Shown piece after piece: positions 28,084 to 35,288 of a DNA stretch of 64,000 nt. The translations under genes were made by a program, and so were the position numbers. Numbering within the stretch: position 1 is the first letter of the stretch; the number at the start of each line of letters is the position of its first letter. Source of the stretch: Armatimonadota bacterium (GTDB lineage: Bacteria; Armatimonadota; DTGP01; JAKQQT01); contig DASXVS010000024.1 of the NCBI GenBank assembly GCA_036504095.1, forward strand, positions 81,257 to 145,256, read 5' to 3'. Below the pieces are notes generated by a model. It made no database searches. It worked only from the letters and a program-made list of their open reading frames with translations, and was not told the DNA's origin.

Positions 28084-28092
28084 CTTGGGCCT

Positions 28093-28127
28093 CAGCCCAC
28101 AGCCCTCTCCCCTCAGCCCTCTCGCAC
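28093..28127. repeat. Heptamer array containing the GNAT stop codon
   Basis: CAGCCCA, CAGCCCT, CTCCCCT, CAGCCCT, CTCGCAC from 28093, period 7. The minus-strand GNAT stop (28113-28115) and its last residues lie inside the array, so the C-terminus of that protein is repeat-derived. Confidence 0.7.
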
Positions 28128-28898
28128 CCACACTTGGCGGGCGTCTTCCATTACCGTTTGGTAACCCGCGGTCTGGCACAAGCCTGTCGCGGGTCCGTTG
28201 TGATCGTTGAAGAGGTAGGTTACGCTCGCGCCATCCTTGCGGCTCTGGCGCGTGAGATAATTCACCAGCGCCAGGCCGACCCCCTTGAGCCTGTACTCCG
28301 GTGAAACCACCACGGGGCCCACCTGCGCCATTTCGTCTCTGACGAATACAGGGCACACACCCGCCGCCGTCCCGTTGAAGAGGCCGAACCAGAATGAGAA
28401 GCCTTGCGTGCGGAACTGGAGCGTCAACATGATGCGCGCCTGCTCGCCGGCCGGTTCCGGCATTTCGAGCGTGGCGATGCGGAGATATTCGTTCAGTGTG
28501 GCGTTCGTGGCCATCGTCATGTAGACCTCCGCCGCGGTGTAAATATGGCGCGCATCCGGATTCCAAAGCATCAGGTCGGACCGGGAAGGTACGGGCTTGA
28601 ATCCCGACGCACTCAGCTTCGCGGCGATGCCATCCGGGGCATCCGGATCGAGCACAACGGCGGGCTGGCGTTTGCGTTTTTCGAAGAAGGTTATCAGGCG
28701 CTGAAGGGCCTCGTCACTGCCTGATCGAATGAGCGCCGCGTGGTTGAACTCGCGGAGGTCGGGCGCACGACCGTCCGCGACCAAGGTGGCGCCGTCCAAC
28801 TCCTCGACCACGTCCGCCACTGATGCGCTCAGAGCAAGGTCATGCCGGGCTATCCGGTCAAGTAATTCACGCCCAACCGGCATGCCTTCATCGTTCAT
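28113..28898 (-). CDS. GNAT-family N-acetyltransferase
   Basis: 261 residues. The C-terminal GNAT fold is clear: VGPVVVSPEYRLKGVGLALVNYL is the acetyl-CoA pyrophosphate-binding motif (R/Q-x-x-G-x-G/A form), followed by YLFNDHNGPATGLCQTAGYQTV. The N-terminal 110 residues are a separate, poorly conserved domain. Substrate unknown. Both ends lie in heptamer arrays (28093-28127 and 28887-28914); an alternative start at 28883 (MPVGRE) avoids the upstream array. The gene is 10 bp from folD. Confidence 0.8.
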   Translation of the reverse strand: MNDEGMPVGRELLDRIARHDLALSASVADVVEELDGATLVADGRAPDLREFNHAALIRSGSDEALQRLITFFEKRKRQPAVVLDPDAPDGIAAKLSASGFKPVPSRSDLMLWNPDARHIYTAAEVYMTMATNATLNEYLRIATLEMPEPAGEQARIMLTLQFRTQGFSFWFGLFNGTAAGVCPVFVRDEMAQVGPVVVSPEYRLKGVGLALVNYLTRQSRKDGASVTYLFNDHNGPATGLCQTAGYQTVMEDARQVWVREG

Positions 28899-28914
28899 CG
28901 TTCCGCGCTCATCG
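28887..28914. repeat. Heptamer array at the folD-GNAT junction
   Basis: TTCATCG, TTCATCG, TTCCGCG, CTCATCG from 28887, period 7. It contains the first GNAT start codon and touches the folD stop. Confidence 0.65.
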
Positions 28915-29760
28915 TTCTTTGGACGCCGCCTTGAGCGTGTTCATGAGCAGTGTGGCGATGGTCATGGGCCCCACGCCGCCGGGAACAGGAGTGATCCAGG
29001 AGGCCACCTCAGCGGCGCTGGCCGTGTTCACATCTCCCACATCGCCCTGGCGCCCCGGAGGCCGGCTATAACCTGCATCCACCACAACCGCGCCCGGCTT
29101 CACATAGGTCCTGTCGAGCATTTCCGGCTGGTTCAGCGCGGCGACCAGGATATCGGCCTCGCGACATATTCCGGGGAGGTCGTCGGTCTTGCTGTGGCAG
29201 ATCGTGACGGTGGCGTTGGCGTGCATCAGGAGGATCGCCATCGGCTTGCCGACGATGTTGCTGCGACCAACGACCACGGCGCGCTTGCCCGCGATCGGAA
29301 TGTCGTAACGACGCAGAAGCTCCATCATTCCGCCCGCCGTGGCGCTCACAAAGGTGTCACGGCCCAGGAGCAGGCGGCCAAAGGACGCGGCGGTGACGCC
29401 GTCCACATCTTTGTCCGGCGAAATCAAGTCGATCACGGACTGTGTATCGATGCCCTTCGGCAGCGGCAACTGCACCAGGATGCCGTGGACCTCTGCCTTC
29501 GCGTTCAGAGATTGGATGAGGGTGACGACCTCCTCGGTGGACGCCGTGTCCGGCAGACGGTGCAGCCAGGACACGATGCCGGCCTTTTCGCACGCTTTCT
29601 GCTTCGCCGAAACGTAGACCTCACTGGCGGGATTGTTGCCAACCAATACGGCCGCCAGGCCGGGTTGAACGCCCCGGGCCCGCAGTTCCTCAACCGCGGC
29701 CTTTACCTCGCGGCGAACCTGCTTTGCTGTTTCCTTACCATCCAGTATCTGTGCGGGCAC
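28909..29760 (-). CDS. folD: Bifunctional methylenetetrahydrofolate dehydrogenase/cyclohydrolase FolD
   Basis: 283 residues; interconverts 5,10-methylene-THF, methenyl-THF and 10-formyl-THF using NADP. Catalytic Lys in YVSAKQKACE (K53), VQLPLPKGID, DKDVDGVT, VVVGRSNIVGKPMAILL for NADP binding, and the C-terminal ITPVPGGVGPMTIA. Unusual: the usual FxPCTPxG segment reads FVSATAGG (137-144), so the conserved Pro, Cys and second Pro are replaced. It belongs to the minus-strand run accC-nusB-(toxin-like pair)-folD. Confidence 0.94.
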   Translation of the reverse strand: MPAQILDGKETAKQVRREVKAAVEELRARGVQPGLAAVLVGNNPASEVYVSAKQKACEKAGIVSWLHRLPDTASTEEVVTLIQSLNAKAEVHGILVQLPLPKGIDTQSVIDLISPDKDVDGVTAASFGRLLLGRDTFVSATAGGMMELLRRYDIPIAGKRAVVVGRSNIVGKPMAILLMHANATVTICHSKTDDLPGICREADILVAALNQPEMLDRTYVKPGAVVVDAGYSRPPGRQGDVGDVNTASAAEVASWITPVPGGVGPMTIATLLMNTLKAASKER

Positions 29761-29783
29761 TGTGTTCTTTCCTTGAAGATGGG

Positions 29784-30011
29784 CTATCTCGTGGAGGCGT
29801 GAAGGACGGTGTAGCCGATCACCTGGTCACCTTCGTATCGAACGATAATGTCATCGTCCGTAAGCTCGATGTCCGTCGCGTGGCTGGGCTTGTTGAAGTT
29901 GATGTACATCACGTCCGCCTCAGCGTCATAGGACGACCACAGATACCCCTCTGGCGCGCCGCGCACTGCAGTCACCATGCTGAGATAGTCTTGTGGGCTG
30001 GTTACGGCCAT
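29784..30011 (-). CDS. DUF2283-family small protein
   Basis: 75 residues with the DUF2283 signature YDAEADVMYINF and a following strand IIVRYEGDQVIGYTVL. Function unknown; proteins of this type often follow small toxin-like genes, and here its start overlaps the end of such a gene by 10 nt (30002-30011), which implies translational coupling. The upstream partner carries a nonsense codon, so this may be an orphaned antitoxin-like partner. Confidence 0.75.
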   Translation of the reverse strand: MAVTSPQDYLSMVTAVRGAPEGYLWSSYDAEADVMYINFNKPSHATDIELTDDDIIVRYEGDQVIGYTVLHASTR

Positions 30012-30292
30012 AGCTGCTTCCTCTTGTCTAGATATCCGGTGCGCCTGGTGAGAAAGGCTGTGATCACGAAGCCGTCCTCGCCGGTCTCACGATAAACTAT
30101 CACGATCCATTTCCCCGGCTCCACTTCGCGGACGGCAAGTCTCTCGCCTTCTGTCCCGGCAAGCACACGCATCGGTTCGGAAACCGCTTCCAGCACATCC
30201 AATCGCCTTCCGGCAAGTTCAGCCTATTCCTCGGTTATGTGAGTCCATCGCTCATCGGTCAGGCGAAAAAGAACGCCGCTCACTGAAGGCAC
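30002..30292 (-). pseudogene. Toxin-like gene with single in-frame TAG
   Basis: Reading from a GTG at 30292, the frame encodes VPSVSGVLFRLTDERWTHIT followed by EE, then TAG at 30224-30226, then continues uninterrupted as AELAGRRLDVLEAV to QLWP at 30002. The segments on both sides belong together: RLTDERWTHITEE and ELAG begin, and EDGFVITAFLTRR ends, a family of about 95 residues related to barnase/EndoU/RelE-like phage nucleases (assignment from memory, moderate certainty). One C-to-T change from CAG would explain the stop. It sits 8 bp after nusB and overlaps the DUF2283 gene. Only the part from a TTG at 30202 remains open (66 residues). Confidence 0.7.
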
Positions 30293-30300
30293 CGTGGCGG

Positions 30301-30753
30301 TCACTTCTTCGCCTCCGCGCCTTCCGTCCTTACGTATGAACCCAGGATGCCGTTCACGAATTTCCCGCTTTCCTCGGTGCTGTACTCCTTGGCAAGGTCC
30401 ACGGCCTCGTTGATGGCCACGCCGTGCGGCACATCGCCCGAGTGCAGCAGTTCCTGCAACGCTATGTGCAAGAGAATGTGGTCAACCGTCGGCATCCGGT
30501 CCGGGTCCCAGTCGCGGGCATAGCGCTGCAGTGTTTGATCGTAGGACTCTCCATTGGCGACCACTCCCAGCACCAACGCCCGGGCGTACTCCGACACGGC
30601 CTCCCACGCCAGCGCGTCGTCTCTGCCCGCGATTGGAGGCTGATTCGCGTCCAGCGCGCCATCCAGCGCCGTATCGGCGTCCATCCCGCCAATCGCGATC
30701 TGGTAGAGCGTCTTGAGCGCAATCTCCCGAGCCAGTCTGCGTGTAACGGCCAT
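30301..30753 (-). CDS. nusB: Transcription antitermination factor NusB
   Basis: 150 residues, all helical. NusB with NusE (S10) binds boxA RNA and supports antitermination at rRNA operons. N-terminal RRLAREIALKTLYQIAIGG and C-terminal HGVAINEAVDLAKEYSTEES-GKFVNGILG are diagnostic. Its ATG shares one base with the accC stop (TGATG), so the two are translationally coupled. Confidence 0.95.
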   Translation of the reverse strand: MAVTRRLAREIALKTLYQIAIGGMDADTALDGALDANQPPIAGRDDALAWEAVSEYARALVLGVVANGESYDQTLQRYARDWDPDRMPTVDHILLHIALQELLHSGDVPHGVAINEAVDLAKEYSTEESGKFVNGILGSYVRTEGAEAKK

Positions 30754-32099
30754 CAGACTCCCATTCGCTTTTGCAGGAAGGCCGTACTCACCTCGCCGCG
30801 GCGGAAATACGGATTCGCGAAAATGCGACGCTGGAAGGCAACATTGGTGATCAGCGGTTCGACCTCGAACTCATCGAGGCAGCGCACCATGCGGTTCACA
30901 GCCTCCTCGCGGTTGGCGCCCCACACGATGAGTTTCGCGAGCATGCTGTCGTAGTAGGACGGCACTTCATAACCGGCGTACAGGTGGGTGTCCACGCGGG
31001 TTCCATATCCGCCCGGAAGGATCAGCCGGTCCACCTTCCCGGCATTGGGAGCGAAGTTACGGTCCGGATCCTCCGCTGTTATGCGCGCCTCAATGGCGTG
31101 GCCATTGATCCTGATGTCTTTCTGACCGAATGTTAACTCCTGGCCCGCCGCGATCAGTATCTGCTGCCGGATCAGGTCAACGCCGGTAACCATCTCCGTT
31201 ACCGGCACCTCGACCTGGATGCGCGTATTCATCTCCAGGAAGTAGAAATGGCCGGTGCTGTCGAGCAGGAATTCGACGGTCCCGGCGTTCGTGTAGTTGA
31301 CGGCGCGCGCGGCCTTGATGGCGGCTTCACCCATCTTGTGGCGCAGATGGTCGTCCACCGCGATGCTGGGCGCCTCCTCCACCATCTTCTGATAGCGCAT
31401 GGTCTGCACGCTGCAATCGCGTTCGCCCAGGTGGACCACGTTCCCGTGCTCATCCGCCAGTATCTGAAACTCGATGTGGCGCGGCTCCTCGATGTACTTC
31501 TCGATGATGACGCCCGCGTCGCCGAACGCGGCCAGGGCTTCCGTCTGGCACGCCTTCAGGTTGGTGAGGAGGTCCTCTTCCGTCTGGCAGATGCGGATCC
31601 CCTTGCCGCCGCCGCCCGCGACGGCCTTGATCATCACGGGATACGCGATCGATCGCGCAACGTTGAGCGCGTCCATCTCGGACGAGATCGGGCTCGGGCT
31701 GCCTGGCACGACCGGCACGCCGGCCTTCTGCATCAATTCGCGCGCCTTGTGTTTGTCGCCCATCCCGTCGATGGCGGCCGGAGTGGGCCCTATGAACTTG
31801 ATCCGGCTTTGCTCGCACGCTTCCGCAAACGTGGTGTTCTCCGCGAGGAAGCCATAGCCCGGATGGATGGCGTCGGCGCCGCTGATGAACGCGGCGCTCA
31901 GGATATTGGCGACGTTCAGGTATGACTCACGCCCGGCGGGCGGGCCTACGCAGATCGCTTCGTCCGCCGCGCGAACGTGCAGACTGTGAACGTCGGCCTG
32001 TGAGTACACCGCAACGGATGGTATTCGCAGCTCGCGGCAAGCGCGGATGATGCGCAGGGCTATCTCGCCCCGGTTGGCAATCAGTACTTTTTTAAACAT
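30753..32099 (-). CDS. accC: Acetyl-CoA carboxylase biotin carboxylase subunit
   Basis: 448 residues from MFKKVLIANRGEIALRII at 32099. ATP-grasp enzyme that carboxylates biotin on AccB. Motifs: HPGYGFLAEN, KAVAGGGGKGIRI, IEKYIEEPRHIEFQI, FLEMNTRIQVEVPVTE. The segment usually written QRRHQK reads QTMRYQK (about residue 235), changing the Arg-His pair near the nucleotide. accB is absent beside it. No ribosome site is seen; a heptamer array lies 8-35 bp upstream of the ATG. Coupled to nusB. Confidence 0.95.
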   Translation of the reverse strand: MFKKVLIANRGEIALRIIRACRELRIPSVAVYSQADVHSLHVRAADEAICVGPPAGRESYLNVANILSAAFISGADAIHPGYGFLAENTTFAEACEQSRIKFIGPTPAAIDGMGDKHKARELMQKAGVPVVPGSPSPISSEMDALNVARSIAYPVMIKAVAGGGGKGIRICQTEEDLLTNLKACQTEALAAFGDAGVIIEKYIEEPRHIEFQILADEHGNVVHLGERDCSVQTMRYQKMVEEAPSIAVDDHLRHKMGEAAIKAARAVNYTNAGTVEFLLDSTGHFYFLEMNTRIQVEVPVTEMVTGVDLIRQQILIAAGQELTFGQKDIRINGHAIEARITAEDPDRNFAPNAGKVDRLILPGGYGTRVDTHLYAGYEVPSYYDSMLAKLIVWGANREEAVNRMVRCLDEFEVEPLITNVAFQRRIFANPYFRRGEVSTAFLQKRMGV

Positions 32100-32106
32100 G
32101 TGTGAG

Positions 32107-32134
32107 CAGGAGACAGGAGGCAGGAGACAGGAGA
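32107..32134. repeat. Heptamer array directly upstream of accC
   Basis: CAGGAGA, CAGGAGG, CAGGAGA, CAGGAGA, four perfect-period 7-mers ending 8 bp from the accC start codon. On the accC sense strand it reads TCTCCTG, the opposite of a ribosome site. Confidence 0.8.
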
Positions 32135-32189
32135 CCGCGAGCGGAGCATCGTGCTTCTGACCAGAGACTGCGCGAATTGGAACGCCGTC

Positions 32190-32195
32190 ATTATA
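32190..32195 (-). promoter_or_regulatory. Possible -10 element for accC
   Basis: TATAAT on the minus strand, about 91 bp upstream of the accC start. No good -35 is seen. On the plus strand of the same 298-bp spacer TATACT (32360-32365), enclosed by GAGGT/ACCTC, may serve the divergent gene. Confidence 0.35.
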
Positions 32196-32397
32196 GCAGA
32201 CGCGTGCGCTTGTGTGCTGGCGCGCCGACAATAGCGCTCTGCAACTGAAGTCACGGCTGGCAATGCACGAAATCGGCCGCGAAGGCGGGCTATGTGGACG
32301 CTTGGCCGCGAATTCACTCATCGGAGCGGAGCGCCTGTATGCTGGCAGCAGACGCGAGGTATACTGACCTCATAGACCGTTCCACTGGAGGCACGAG

Positions 32398-33690
32398 ATG
32401 ACGAAACGCACCCTCTTGGTTATCGGCGCATCGGCTCTGGCGGCGCCGTCGTGGGCCTGCCTCAACGATCGGGACACCACCACCCTCGCCGACGTGGCGG
32501 GCAAGTTCCCAAACGCCGTCCAGGTGATCACCGGAAGGTTCCCCCGCAACCCCCCGCTCTATTACGAAATGCGCATCCAGCGCATCACAGGGAAACTAAA
32601 GCGTAACCCCAACCTGCTGCCCGAGTACGACGACATCGCGGTCGCGTGCGACCGTATCGGCCGCGACGACGAGGCCATCGCCTGGATGGAGGGGAAGCGC
32701 GAGCGGATGCTGGCCCTCGGCAAATCCGGCGACGCGCCAGACTCCGGCGATACTCCGTGGTACCGCTATTACGCCAACAACGGCACGTTCTGGGTGCACC
32801 GTTACATGCATAGCGCCGGTAAGCGCCCGCTAAGCGACGTTGAGAACGCACGAAGCCTCATCCAGAAGGCGATTGAGGTGTATCCCGGCGCCCACTACGG
32901 CCGCGAGCGCTTCCAGGTCTACGCAATGGACTGGATGCTGAACGAAGGCACCCGCGAGCGCTCTAACGGTTACACTCAGGAACAACCGCTGGGTGAGTAC
33001 ATGGTGGAGCGCGGCTTCTCCGAAACGGAAAGGCCCTCCGGCACGAATCGGATCGCGGCCACCGTCGATGGCATCGCCGGCATCATCGTGCTGGGCGCGG
33101 GCTGGGAAAGCGTTGACATGTTTGATGCTCTCTCTTTTGCCTTCAGATATCATCACGTGCGCGGTGCGCCGATTGGACAGCTTGCGACGATGCGTGTTAG
33201 TGAGTTACTTCGCGCCGGCAAGCGGTCCGCCTGGCCAGGGCATCCGCTGCTTCACTTCACCGTCGTACCGCCGGCGCCCGCCGCGACGAGTACATATTGG
33301 TCGGTCGAGTCCAACTACGTCCGCCTGCGCAAGGAGGCCGAGGAGTGGCAGGCGAAGCGTACGGCCTACATGGTGGTGCGTCTTCAGGCCGGCCGCCACC
33401 CCGACACCGACCCCGCGTTCTGGGCCGAGTACAAGGATGCCCCAGCGCCGCCCATCTACAACGCTCCGTGGTACGTGCGCGCCTGGTGGGGACTCGAAAA
33501 CCTCGGTTTCTTCGCCTGGCTGATTGGTGCCACGGTCCTCCCGACCGCGCTCTTCATCAGGAGTCGGTGGATCGCTTCCCGCACTGGCAGGCCAAGCACA
33601 TTCTCTTGGGGCACGTTATTCGCCCTGCTGGCGTTCGTGTGGTTGGTCGCCCTGATCCTCTTCCCGGTGTTCGCGAAGGCCAGGGTGTAA
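32398..33690 (+). CDS. Membrane-anchored secreted protein with TPR-like region, unknown
   Basis: 430 residues, GGAGG 7 nt before the ATG. Signal peptide (ending SWACLN near residue 21; Cys21 could be a lipoprotein site), a helical region with TPR-like spacing (LPEYDDIAVACDRIGRDDEAIAWMEGK), a central unknown domain (about 150-330), and two C-terminal transmembrane helices (FFAWLIGATVLPTALFI; FALLAFVWLVALILFPVF). No family recognised. Divergent from accC. Confidence 0.65.
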   Translation: MTKRTLLVIGASALAAPSWACLNDRDTTTLADVAGKFPNAVQVITGRFPRNPPLYYEMRIQRITGKLKRNPNLLPEYDDIAVACDRIGRDDEAIAWMEGKRERMLALGKSGDAPDSGDTPWYRYYANNGTFWVHRYMHSAGKRPLSDVENARSLIQKAIEVYPGAHYGRERFQVYAMDWMLNEGTRERSNGYTQEQPLGEYMVERGFSETERPSGTNRIAATVDGIAGIIVLGAGWESVDMFDALSFAFRYHHVRGAPIGQLATMRVSELLRAGKRSAWPGHPLLHFTVVPPAPAATSTYWSVESNYVRLRKEAEEWQAKRTAYMVVRLQAGRHPDTDPAFWAEYKDAPAPPIYNAPWYVRAWWGLENLGFFAWLIGATVLPTALFIRSRWIASRTGRPSTFSWGTLFALLAFVWLVALILFPVFAKARV

Positions 33691-33808
33691 GGTGATGGCG
33701 CCGGCCCGAGCGTTATGCCATCCGCTGTCCGCAACCCACCAAAAACGGCACCGGGGCAGCGTGAACATGGCGCGCTGCCCCGATAGTGAGATTCAGTTCA
33801 AAGCGGCG

Positions 33809-34162
33809 CTACTTGCGCTTGGTGTAGCCGTCGATGCGCCACGCCTGCATAGCTTCGTGAGACTTGGTCCGAACGGTCCACACCCGCACTCGCTCGCCAT
33901 TGGAAAGGTCGTGAATGGAAACCTTGCGTCCGTCCTCCGTGATGGTTGCCTTCATCGGCACTTCCAGGACAGGATTCTCGCCATTGGCGAAGCGGACGCG
34001 AATGTTACGGTTAGTAGCTGTGGGCTTGCGGACGATGACTCCCCAGCGCCCCGCGGGGCCGGTGCCGTGCTTGACGGTGTGCGCGGGCGTTCTCGCCAGC
34101 GTCGGGGCCACCGATATGCTGATCACCGTTGCAATGGCCATTATGGCCGATTTGAAGCTCAT
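33809..34162 (-). CDS. Small secreted beta protein, paralogue of the downstream-numbered neighbour
   Basis: 117 residues, AAGGAGG 6 nt before the ATG. Signal peptide (IMAIATVISISVAPTLA) and a beta-rich body. KVSIHDLSNGERVRVWTV matches PISVHELRRDELVRIRLE in the protein at 34263-34982, so both appear to share an OB- or SH3-like domain of the DUF5666 type. Function unknown; exported. Confidence 0.6.
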   Translation of the reverse strand: MSFKSAIMAIATVISISVAPTLARTPAHTVKHGTGPAGRWGVIVRKPTATNRNIRVRFANGENPVLEVPMKATITEDGRKVSIHDLSNGERVRVWTVRTKSHEAMQAWRIDGYTKRK

Positions 34163-34262
34163 TCAGTTCCTCCTTGTGGATATTCAACCGGGCGTACCGA
34201 GATTGCCGCCCGTCACATCCTGTAACTTACCCTCGCTCGCCCGTAAGCAAACGTCTCCCGCA

Positions 34263-34982
34263 TCACCGAACGGTCACAGAGGCCGCGAATATGTCGTCGC
34301 CGTCCCTGCGGCCTTCCACGATCACGTAATCGCCGTTTTCCAGATCGCGCAGGACGATAAGCCCCCGGGACGTGCGTATCTCCGCGCGGTTAACGCGAAC
34401 GATCACGCGGCGTCCGTCAACATCGATGCGGAGGATGCTCCCACGGGAGTCGATACTGTTCACGCGGCCGCGGACGGTGACCTGCCGGCCGGCAGGCGCG
34501 CGATCGAGGCGGCCGGCACCTTCGAGTACGTCTATTCGCAACCCCGTGAGGTCACCTTCGATGGAGTACCGTTCCAGGCGGATGCGGACCAACTCGTCGC
34601 GGCGTAATTCGTGAACCGAAATCGGGCGGCCGTATCGCCTCACGGCGACGTTGCGCGGCGCATACACACTTCGTTCCTCACCGTTGTCGAGGAGCACCTT
34701 GAGCGTACGCCCAAATGCGCCGGTGCTTTCGGTGATGCGCCCGGACACGAGCCGTGTGCCGCGGTCATACAGCGGGGCATTGTCGTCGCCCTGACGGTAC
34801 GTTGGGACACGGGTGTAGCCGTACGGATCGTCGTCGTATGATCGCGAAGGCGACCGGTAGGCGGGCTCGCGAGGGGGGCGAGCGCCGTCGGTCTCCGACC
34901 GATAGTCCTGCGCGATGGCGCCGCCAGCCGAGACCAGCCCGACTAACGCAGCGATAGCAACGCGCAAAGGGCCTGGCTTCAT
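34263..34982 (-). CDS. Secreted protein with two OB-like (DUF5666-type) domains
   Basis: 239 residues from the ATG at 34982 with GGGAGG 6 nt upstream. Signal peptide (ALVGLVSAGGAIAQ), a charged low-complexity linker (about 24-70), then two beta domains: TRLVSGRITESTGAFGRTLKV ... ISVHELRRDELVRIR and RQVTVRGRVNSIDSRGSILRI ... VLRDLENGDYVIVEGR. Such domains are found in periplasmic proteins of unknown role. Its start overlaps by ATGA the stop of a 21-codon upstream ORF that has a near-perfect ribosome site. Confidence 0.65.
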   Translation of the reverse strand: MKPGPLRVAIAALVGLVSAGGAIAQDYRSETDGARPPREPAYRSPSRSYDDDPYGYTRVPTYRQGDDNAPLYDRGTRLVSGRITESTGAFGRTLKVLLDNGEERSVYAPRNVAVRRYGRPISVHELRRDELVRIRLERYSIEGDLTGLRIDVLEGAGRLDRAPAGRQVTVRGRVNSIDSRGSILRIDVDGRRVIVRVNRAEIRTSRGLIVLRDLENGDYVIVEGRRDGDDIFAASVTVR

Positions 34983-35044
34983 CTCGCGCCTCCCGGGAGA
35001 ATCACCCTGGCGGCCTCGTGTCCGGCCTCCCTGAGTTTGTTCAT
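34979..35044 (-). CDS. 21-residue leader ORF coupled to the OB-domain gene
   Basis: ATG at 35044 preceded by GGAGGTGA at optimal spacing, encoding 21 residues (starts MNKLREAGHEAARV) and ending TGA at 34979-34981, which overlaps the next ATG (34980-34982). The strong ribosome site and ATGA overlap argue for translation. It may couple or regulate translation of the secreted protein. No run of regulatory codons is seen. Confidence 0.5.
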   Translation of the reverse strand: MNKLREAGHEAARVILPGGAR

Positions 35045-35288
35045 CTTGCTCACCTCCACCGGTCCAGGGACGCCCAAGTCCTGCGGCAAACCCCTTCCTG
35101 CATGCTATCATGCGTTTCCAGGTGCGATGGCGACCACATAGCGGATCCAGCGGGCATCCGCGCTCGATATGGCCGCTCGCAAGGAACCGTTTCCGAAGAA
35201 GCACGGTTTTGCTTTGGAAGGCGGCGCTTTCACAAGATACGCGTGTAAGACAATATCACAAACTTGACAGGCACGGACGGCAGGAACA
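35045..35288. other. Spacer upstream of lon
   Basis: 244 bp between divergent genes. Holds a small GCATG/CATGC hairpin at about 35100-35114. No CIRCE or other heat-shock operator is seen, and no convincing promoter pair; TTGACA at about 35264 is too close to the lon start to be its -35. Confidence 0.4.

Noticed and set aside
30244..30264. Heptamer-like TCCATCG/CTCATCG/GTCAGGC
   Set aside because: It lies in the coding region of the toxin-like gene, where it encodes the conserved LTDERWTH segment, so the period is explained by coding.
33655..33690. LFPVFAKAR at a protein C-terminus, resembling the prepilin-like N-terminal segment common in Armatimonadota and Planctomycetota
   Set aside because: It is at the wrong end of the protein and lacks the GFTLIE cleavage motif, so it is not a pseudopilin.
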